From assembly GCA_022844105.1 (NCBI GenBank), contig JALHMJ010000003.1, positions 141,887 through 205,886 of the forward strand: DNA of 64,000 nt. The letters are read 5' to 3'. Shown here in pieces: positions 58,993 through 64,000 of the stretch (positions are counted from its first letter, which is position 1; each line of letters opens with the position of its first letter). The notes below the pieces were generated by a model, which was not told where the DNA came from, made no database searches, and saw nothing but the letters and a program-made list of their open reading frames with translations. A program made the position numbers and the translations under genes. This DNA is from Hyphomicrobium sp. (GTDB taxonomy: Bacteria; Pseudomonadota; Alphaproteobacteria; Rhizobiales; Hyphomicrobiaceae).

Positions 58993-59384
58993 AACGCATC
59001 GGCCATCTTGCCATCGCCATAGTCTCGGTGCTTGCAGCAAGCCCTGTGAGAGCCGAAGTCAAGCGAGCCGATTTCATTCAGGGCACGTTCGCCAAGCCTG
59101 GGCTCTGCGATAAGGTCGCGGCCGTTGCCGCCGGCGGACCAAAAAATCTCGACACGGTGACCGAAACACTCACCCCGGACGGCTTCCGCTCTTGGGAAGG
59201 CAACTGCGATTTCGAGACCATTACCGAAAAGGAAAAGGGCCGGTCTTACGAGGCGAAAATGAGCTGCATCGAAGGCGCCGCGCAATGGACCGAAACCAAC
59301 ACCTTCGACATTGACCCTTCCGGCCAGACCATGACCGTTTGGATTGAAGGCGAGAAGCACGAGTACGTGAAGTGCGGCAGCTAA
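58989..59384 (+). CDS. Exported protein between gatC and gatA
   Basis: A 131-residue protein with a signal peptide ([22 protein letters not shown]). The mature part carries four cysteines ([29 protein letters not shown]), which could form two disulfides in the periplasm. The alternating polar pattern suggests a small beta protein. No family is recognised. It starts within the end of the preceding gene and lies 16 nt before gatA, so the insertion of these two genes seems to be part of the gat operon. Confidence 0.75.
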   Translation: MKRIGHLAIAIVSVLAASPVRAEVKRADFIQGTFAKPGLCDKVAAVAAGGPKNLDTVTETLTPDGFRSWEGNCDFETITEKEKGRSYEAKMSCIEGAAQWTETNTFDIDPSGQTMTVWIEGEKHEYVKCGS

Positions 59385-59400
59385 AAAGGATCAGAGCATT

Positions 59401-60912
59401 TTGACGGACCTGACCACGCTGACGTTGACGCAAGCCCGCGACGGGTTGCGCAAGAAGGATTTCTCGGCGACGGAATTGACTGAGGCGTTTCTGCGCGCCA
59501 TTGAGGCCGGCAACGGATCGCTCAACGCATTCGTTCTGCCGACTCCCGATCACGCGCTCGCGCAAGCCAAAGCCTCCGATGCGCGCCTCGCAGCAAGTGA
59601 CCCTCGTCCCTTGGAAGGCATTCCGCTCGGGCACAAGGATCTGTTCTGCACGAACGGCGTGCGCACCACCGCGTGCTCTCGAATACTCGGCAACTTCGTG
59701 CCGACCTATGAATCCTCTGTCGGCGCCAACCTTTGGAACGCCGGCGCGGTGATGCTCGGCAAACTCAACAACGACGAATTCGCCATGGGTTCATCGAACG
59801 AGACGAGCGCGTTCGGCCCGGTCGTGTCGCCCTGGCGGCGCAAAGGCAAGGACGGCAAGCTGACCGAAGCTAAGCTTGTTCCCGGCGGATCATCAGGCGG
59901 TTCGTCCGCTGCCGTCGCTGCCGGCCTGTGTCTAGGAGCCACCGCCACCGATACCGGCGGGTCCATTCGCCAGCCCGCTGCCCTGACCGGCACGGTCGGG
60001 ATCAAGCCGACCTATGGCCGCTGTTCGCGCTGGGGCATTGTTGCGTTCGCCTCCTCGCTCGATCAAGCCGGCCCGATTGCGAAAACGGTCGAAGACGCGG
60101 CCCTGATGCTCGGCGCCATGGCTGGTTATGATCCCAAGGATTCCACGTGCGTCGATGCGCCCGTTCCCGATTACGCGGCCCAGATGCGCCAAGGCGTGAA
60201 GGGACTGCGCGTCGGCGTTCCCAAGGAATATCGCGTTGAGGGGATGTCGAAGGAGATAGAGGCCCTCTGGCAGCAGGGCATCGCATGGCTCAAGGCGGCC
60301 GGCGCGACGATCCACGAAATTTCGCTGCCGCACACCAAGTATGCCTTGCCGGCGTATTACATCGTCGCCCCCGCTGAGGCTTCCTCCAATCTCGCCCGCT
60401 ACGACGGTGTTCGCTACGGCCTTCGCGTGCCGGGCAAAGATATCATCGACATGTATTGCGAAACACGCGCGGCCGGCTTTGGCAAGGAAGTCCGTCGCCG
60501 CGTTCTGATCGGCACCTACGTGCTCTCGGCCGGTTACTATGACGCCTATTATTTGAAGGCGCAGAAGGTGCGCACACTCATCAAGCGCGACTTCGATGAA
60601 GCCTGGAACACGGTCGACGTGGTGCTGACGCCCACGACGCCGTCACCGGCATTTGCTTTCGGTGAAAAGACGGGTGATCCCCTCGCCATGTATCTTGAGG
60701 ACATCTTCACGGTGACGGTCAACATGGCGGGACTTCCGGGCATGTCGGTTCCAGCGGGCTTGTCGTCTGAGGGGACGCCGCTCGGCCTGCAATTCATCGG
60801 CAAGCCCTTCGATGAAGGCACGCTGTTCCGCGCCGGCAAGGTTATCGAGGATGCGGCGGGGCGGTTCAACGCGCCGGACAAGTGGTGGCTAGCCGGATCG
60901 AAGGGACGCTGA
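59401..60912 (+). CDS. gatA: Glutamyl-tRNA(Gln) amidotransferase subunit A
   Basis: GatA is the glutaminase of GatCAB, releasing ammonia for tRNA-dependent amidation. The amidase Ser-cisSer-Lys triad is in PLGHKDLF (Lys), the glycine/serine loop [17 protein letters not shown] and [11 protein letters not shown]. The length of 503 is typical. The gene starts with TTG at 59401, with AAAGGA 10 nt upstream; no nearer ATG fits. The chorismate mutase gene starts 2 nt after its stop. gatB is not in the window. Confidence 0.96.
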   Translation: MTDLTTLTLTQARDGLRKKDFSATELTEAFLRAIEAGNGSLNAFVLPTPDHALAQAKASDARLAASDPRPLEGIPLGHKDLFCTNGVRTTACSRILGNFVPTYESSVGANLWNAGAVMLGKLNNDEFAMGSSNETSAFGPVVSPWRRKGKDGKLTEAKLVPGGSSGGSSAAVAAGLCLGATATDTGGSIRQPAALTGTVGIKPTYGRCSRWGIVAFASSLDQAGPIAKTVEDAALMLGAMAGYDPKDSTCVDAPVPDYAAQMRQGVKGLRVGVPKEYRVEGMSKEIEALWQQGIAWLKAAGATIHEISLPHTKYALPAYYIVAPAEASSNLARYDGVRYGLRVPGKDIIDMYCETRAAGFGKEVRRRVLIGTYVLSAGYYDAYYLKAQKVRTLIKRDFDEAWNTVDVVLTPTTPSPAFAFGEKTGDPLAMYLEDIFTVTVNMAGLPGMSVPAGLSSEGTPLGLQFIGKPFDEGTLFRAGKVIEDAAGRFNAPDKWWLAGSKGR

Positions 60913-60914
60913 CG

Positions 60915-61244
60915 ATGGATCCAAAACGTCCTTGGGAATGCGCCGATATGAGCCATGTTCGCGACGAGATCGATCGCATCGATGGCGAACTCGTCAATCT
61001 CATTGCCGAACGCTTCGGATACGTCGATCGGGCCTGGCAATTGAAGCTGAAATCCGCGGAGGGCGCCGTCGTCCCTTGGCGCATTCAGCAGGTCATCGAC
61101 AAAGTCCGCGATCAGGCTACCGAAAAGGGCGTCTCACCAGATCTGTGTGAAGCGCTGTGGCGGCAGATGATCGGTTGGTTCATTCAATACGAGGAAGAAA
61201 ACCTGCGCAAGCAGACCGAAAGCCGGGGAGGCAAGGGCGCGTGA
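60915..61244 (+). CDS. Chorismate mutase, AroQ type
   Basis: A 109-residue all-helical chorismate mutase making prephenate for Phe and Tyr. The chorismate-binding pattern is visible: VRDEIDRIDGELVNLIAERFGYVDRAWQLK in helix one, with the Arg and Lys spaced as in AroQ/PchB, and WRQMIGWFIQYEE at the end. There is no fused dehydratase or dehydrogenase. The ATG at 60915 is the only sensible start after the gatA stop. It overlaps the next gene by 4 bp. Confidence 0.88.
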   Translation: MDPKRPWECADMSHVRDEIDRIDGELVNLIAERFGYVDRAWQLKLKSAEGAVVPWRIQQVIDKVRDQATEKGVSPDLCEALWRQMIGWFIQYEEENLRKQTESRGGKGA

Positions 61245-61540
61245 TCGACATCAACCCGTTCGATCCGCAGACCGTGGTCCTCATGGGGGCTCTCAATCCG
61301 GCGACGATCATCGTTGCATTCTATCTCGGCCGCACGGCCGACCAGTGGCAGAAACTTCCAATCGCCGCATTCGCTGGAGCCTTGTCCGGCTTCATTCTGT
61401 ACTGGCTCGCGGCCACGATCGGAATCTTGAGCATTCACGCGCTTGGCGGCGAAGCCGGCATGTTGCTGGTCGGTTTTATTTCGGGACTAATTTGGGCTGT
61501 CATCGGCTATCGGATGTACCCGGCAAAGCCCGCCGCCTGA
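61241..61540 (+). CDS. Small membrane protein after chorismate mutase
   Basis: A 99-residue protein read from a GTG at 61241 that overlaps the chorismate mutase stop (GTGA). Three hydrophobic helices are predicted (about 13-30, 40-62 and 68-90) in a glycine- and alanine-rich context, ending GYRMYPAKPAA. The start is supported by the tight coupling. I recognise no family. It is convergent with the peroxidase, 4 nt between stops. Confidence 0.75.
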   Translation: MIDINPFDPQTVVLMGALNPATIIVAFYLGRTADQWQKLPIAAFAGALSGFILYWLAATIGILSIHALGGEAGMLLVGFISGLIWAVIGYRMYPAKPAA

Positions 61541-61544
61541 TCCG

Positions 61545-62132
61545 TCAGTTTGTAGCGGGTCCAGTCTTGCCCAGTTCCTCTTCGACGGCGGCGACGACTT
61601 CGGTCGAGTCCGGTGCAAAACCGGAATAGAACGACGTCACCACGCGCCCATCCCGTCCGATCAGATATTTATGGAAATTCCAACCCGGCGCCGATTTCGG
61701 TCCGAGCGCGGAGACAGCCCATTTGTAGAACGGGTGCGCTGCCGTGCCGGTGACCTGCACTTTTTCCGTCAGCGGAAACGTAATCCCGAAGGCCCCCTCG
61801 CAGAAATCCTTGATCTGCGTCGCGGTCCCCGGCTCCTGGCCGCCGAAGTCATTCGACGGCACGCCGACGACCACCAAACCCTTGGCTTCGTATTTGTCGT
61901 ACAGGGCCTGTAACCCCTTGTACTGCTGAGTGAACCCGCAGAATGACGCCGTGTTCACGACGAGCACGGCCTTGCCTTTGAATGTCGACAGCGGCATGGG
62001 CTTGCCATCGATGGTGGTGAACGAGAAATCGTACGCGCTGCCGTGTTGATCGGCCTCCGTTGCCGAAACGGCCGCCGAGGTGGTGGCAAGAAGGGTCATT
62101 GAAAATGCCTTGAGAGCTAGCGAGCGCAACAT
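61545..62132 (-). CDS. Periplasmic glutathione peroxidase-like protein
   Basis: A 195-residue thiol peroxidase of the glutathione peroxidase family with a signal peptide (MLRSLALKAFSMTLLATTSAAVSA). The peroxidatic Cys lies in VNTASFCGFTQQYKGLQ; the family's Gln and Trp are in NDFGGQEPG and GWNFHKYLI. It would reduce H2O2 or lipid hydroperoxides in the periplasm, probably with thioredoxin-type donors as in other Cys-type members. In the usual CNQFGGQEPG element the Cys-Asn-Gln is Ser-Asn-Asp here. Confidence 0.92.
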   Translation of the reverse strand: MLRSLALKAFSMTLLATTSAAVSATEADQHGSAYDFSFTTIDGKPMPLSTFKGKAVLVVNTASFCGFTQQYKGLQALYDKYEAKGLVVVGVPSNDFGGQEPGTATQIKDFCEGAFGITFPLTEKVQVTGTAAHPFYKWAVSALGPKSAPGWNFHKYLIGRDGRVVTSFYSGFAPDSTEVVAAVEEELGKTGPATN

Positions 62133-62196
62133 GGGGTGGGCCTTCCGTGAGGGAGTTGCTAATCATACGCTGGCGCGGCCCAGGAAGATCAAGTCA

Positions 62197-62251
62197 GGTC
62201 CTTTAGGGGTCGGTCTTTAGGGGTCGGGTCTTTAGGGGTCAGACCCCTAAA
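62197..62251. repeat. Three 14-15 bp tandem repeats ending in a hairpin
   Basis: GGTC(C)TTTAGGGGTC occurs at 62197-62211, 62212-62225 and 62227-62240. The third copy runs into its own inverted partner, so that TTTAGGGG pairs with CCCCTAAA across TCAGA (62231-62251). The tract lies between the glucosaminidase-like gene and the peroxidase gene, both on the minus strand. Confidence 0.8.
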
Positions 62252-62290
62252 CTCGGGGTCTGCCCCCTGTTCCCTGACCCCTGTTCCGGC

Positions 62291-62330
62291 GTCCCGGCCG
62301 GCGTCGCTTCGCTCCGCTCGCCGGGATGAC
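62291..62330. repeat. GC-rich inverted repeat, possible terminator
   Basis: GTCCCGGCCGGCG (62291-62303) and CGCCGGGATGAC (62319-62330) form an imperfect long stem around TCGCTTCGCTCCGCT. It lies 26 nt past the stop of the glucosaminidase-like gene. The sequence has the style of a dispersed intergenic palindrome found in many Hyphomicrobiales genomes; that it recurs in this genome is not tested. Confidence 0.55.
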
Positions 62331-62355
62331 GTTCTTGGAAGGACCCGTGCAGCTC

Positions 62356-63405
62356 CTACCGCGTGTCCGGCGGACAAAGCTCGCGTGCCCGGGCGAGCGC
62401 CGACAACTGGTCCGGGAAGCCGCCGATCGAACGGCCACCGGGCGCCCGGGCCCGAATATAGTTGTCGGTCATGCTGGCTTCGAAGCCGTCGAGAACGGTA
62501 AGCGCGGTGTATTCCGTGCGCACCGTCGTGTCGTGTCGGATCAGGATCGTTGCGCTCCCGCCGTAGGTCGCGGTCTGGATCAGGCAGGCACCGCCAGTGA
62601 CCGGTTGGAGTGCCGCTGAGGCGGCAGCCGGCTGGTTCTGGTAGATGCTCCCCGGTCGTGCCTGTGCCACGGCAGCCGCCTGCAATGGCCGTGCTTTCAT
62701 CGCAGCAGGCAGTTCGCGTTTCTGTATGGCCGCTGCCGGCGCCGGCACGTCAGGGTTCAGGCACTGCTGCTGCCGGAATTGTTCCGCGACCCACGCGATC
62801 GAGGAACCGTACTTGGGGTCCACCGCCCACCGTCGGGCGAGGTCCGAGAAGCGCACCGTCCGCTTGAGCGCCACTGAGGCTTTGACGATGTCGTCTTGCT
62901 TGAGTTGCGTCCTTGGGGCGACCGGATCGGCGAGCCGCTCGCCGGAGTAGGCAACGAGGTGCTGGATCTGCGCCAGCACTCCGGTCTTCACGTCAGGGAA
63001 ACTGTCGCCGGGGACGCCCCCGCCGGTCGTGCCGATGCCGGCGAAGTTATGCTGATCGGGATCGACGTCGCCCATCTTACCGTTCGGCTGCCGATAGGTC
63101 AGGAAGTTCGTCTCGATGGCCATCTGGAAGAAGGCGTAGTCCCAACGCACCCGCCACGCCTCGCCCCAATGTTTGTACCATCGGGCAATGTCGCGATACC
63201 GGGGATCGGGCCGTGGATTGCGGGTCTTGAGAAAGGCCATCAGGCGGTCCGGCGACACGCAGCGCGGCACCGGGTTTTGCGCCGATATGCGGATGTCCGG
63301 CAGTTTGGCTGTTTGCGCTGCGGTGGGCGATGCCGTCATTGCCGTCGCCACGGCAACAACAAGTGCGCGCTGCACGCGCCAGACATGGAGGGAACGGCGC
63401 ATCAT
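62356..63405 (-). CDS. Exported glucosaminidase-type peptidoglycan hydrolase
   Basis: A 349-residue protein with a signal peptide to about residue 31. The middle carries a glucosaminidase-like lysozyme fold: FFQMAIETNFLTYRQPNGKMGDVDPDQHNFAGIGTTGGGVPG (residues around 93-135, shown here in parts), where the Glu of AIETNF is the likely catalytic acid, then FPDVKTGVLAQIQHLVAYSG. A linker leads to a C-terminal domain of about 75 residues, CLIQTATYGGSATILI to ARELCP, framed by two cysteines. The adjacent gene ends in the same domain. It probably trims cell-wall glycans in the periplasm. Confidence 0.83.
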   Translation of the reverse strand: MMRRSLHVWRVQRALVVAVATAMTASPTAAQTAKLPDIRISAQNPVPRCVSPDRLMAFLKTRNPRPDPRYRDIARWYKHWGEAWRVRWDYAFFQMAIETNFLTYRQPNGKMGDVDPDQHNFAGIGTTGGGVPGDSFPDVKTGVLAQIQHLVAYSGERLADPVAPRTQLKQDDIVKASVALKRTVRFSDLARRWAVDPKYGSSIAWVAEQFRQQQCLNPDVPAPAAAIQKRELPAAMKARPLQAAAVAQARPGSIYQNQPAAASAALQPVTGGACLIQTATYGGSATILIRHDTTVRTEYTALTVLDGFEASMTDNYIRARAPGGRSIGGFPDQLSALARARELCPPDTR

Positions 63406-63468
63406 CTGGCTATGCTCCTCTCCCGCATCGACGGATCATTGCGTGCCGCCACGCGCTAAACGGCCCTA

Positions 63469-64000
63469 TCAGCCTTCCGGACAAAGCTCGAAGGCCTTGT
63501 CGAGCGCCTGGGTCGACGAGCCGAATTCACCGACCGTCTCACCGCCTTTGGCGTAGGCGCTGATGTAGGCTTCGGCTTCCTTCTTTTCCGCACCCTCGTT
63601 GACGTCGAGCACGGTGTAGTTCGTGGCGCCTGCAGCAGCCGCCTTGATGATGATTGCTTTTGCGCCGCCATAGCTTGCCGTCCACACTTTGCAGTTGGCG
63701 GTTTTCGCGGCCGGTGCCTTGCCCTTGTTCACAGTCACGGCGGCAGCCTGGCTGGTGAACGAAGCTGTATCGATCTTGGCGGTATCGCTGTCCGGCGGCA
63801 GACCATTTGAAATCGCAGCGTCCTCCGGCGTCGCGTTCAGGATCTTGACGTTCGGCGAGGGACCCGATGGCGCCACAGGTGCCGTGACCACGGCCGCTTT
63901 GACAAGATCGCCGGCGCCGAGGCCGGTGCGAACGGGCATGTCTCCTGATGCGCGGGCCTCAGCAATGGCCTGCTTGGCGATTTCGGCGCCCTTGCCTGCC
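63469..64000 (-). CDS. Exported or envelope protein sharing the C-terminal domain, start missing
   Basis: The frame runs off the right edge; 177 residues are visible, from GKGAEIAKQAIAEARASGD to ELCPEG. After an alanine/proline-rich linker it ends in a domain CKVWTASYGGAKAIII ... YTVLDVNEGAEKKEAEAY ... GEFGSSTQALDKAFELCP, which matches the C-terminal domain of the downstream gene, with the framing cysteines kept. An internal ATG at 63939 could be misread as the start, but the reading frame and protein character continue upstream. The N-terminal part outside the window may be a glucosaminidase domain like that of its neighbour. Confidence 0.72.
   Translation of the reverse strand, partial: AGKGAEIAKQAIAEARASGDMPVRTGLGAGDLVKAAVVTAPVAPSGPSPNVKILNATPEDAAISNGLPPDSDTAKIDTASFTSQAAAVTVNKGKAPAAKTANCKVWTASYGGAKAIIIKAAAAGATNYTVLDVNEGAEKKEAEAYISAYAKGGETVGEFGSSTQALDKAFELCPEG

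Noticed and set aside
62197-62251. Repeats as a CRISPR array
   Set aside because: The units are 14-15 bp and directly abutting with no spacers, and no cas gene is present.

Overview
The window looks like chromosomal core sequence of an alphaproteobacterium of the order Hyphomicrobiales, most like Hyphomicrobium and its relatives. The evidence is the G+C-rich coding, the DUF2948-hisD-UPF0262-LMW phosphatase cluster, the short-form hisG with hisZ, the pyrB-pseudo-dihydroorotase pair, and a 29-residue PqqA peptide of the Methylobacterium type. The genus is an inference and no rRNA is present. Most of the window is housekeeping DNA. The unusual parts are a small tRNA-Thr island, a polyamine regulon with four identical palindromes, and several lineage-specific envelope genes.

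Region by region: 0-4.6 kb holds the end of a coiled-coil protein with 21-bp DNA repeats, a pseudo-dihydroorotase and pyrB, then an AidB-type acyl-CoA dehydrogenase. At 4.7-7.6 kb an intact tRNA-Thr gene and a 45-bp copy of its 3' end bracket two paralogous exported proteins. From 7.8 to 11.5 kb come folE, an M15 peptidase, a Ppx/GppA phosphatase, rlmE and an orphan pqqA that is too short for ordinary ORF calling. From 11.8 to 19.6 kb come guaB, a MAPEG protein, an RsmB-like methyltransferase, two convergent SET-domain genes, a hydrolase, tspO and guaA. From 19.9 to 27.5 kb come a SnoaL-like protein, an L,D-transpeptidase, tRNA-Phe, yacG and maf, a CRP-family regulator with a membrane adenylate cyclase, and the hisD cluster. 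From 27.6 to 36.8 kb come a DEAD-box helicase with a very long disordered tail, a DUF992 protein, murA, a 55-residue basic protein, and hisS-hisZ-hisG.

The stretch 36.8-46.1 kb is a polyamine uptake and breakdown locus: a PuuB-like oxidase, agmatinase, a PotFGHI-type ABC transporter, a GntR/FCD regulator and a PuuA-like ligase. The palindrome TGTGATCACA lies upstream of every transcription unit in this locus, so the genes probably form one regulon. From 46.1 to 57.5 kb there are MarR and AraC regulators, RecQ, a DUF2939 protein, a large L,D-transpeptidase, an FrhB/BciB-like iron-sulfur flavoprotein next to a hydrolase fused to a membrane domain, and ruvX. From 57.6 kb to the end come a UPF0173 hydrolase, gatC and gatA separated by two small envelope genes, a chorismate mutase, a periplasmic glutathione peroxidase, a repeat-rich spacer, and two tandem glucosaminidase-type genes sharing a C-terminal domain. 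The second of these runs off the window.

I found no rRNA, CRISPR array, transposase or integrase.
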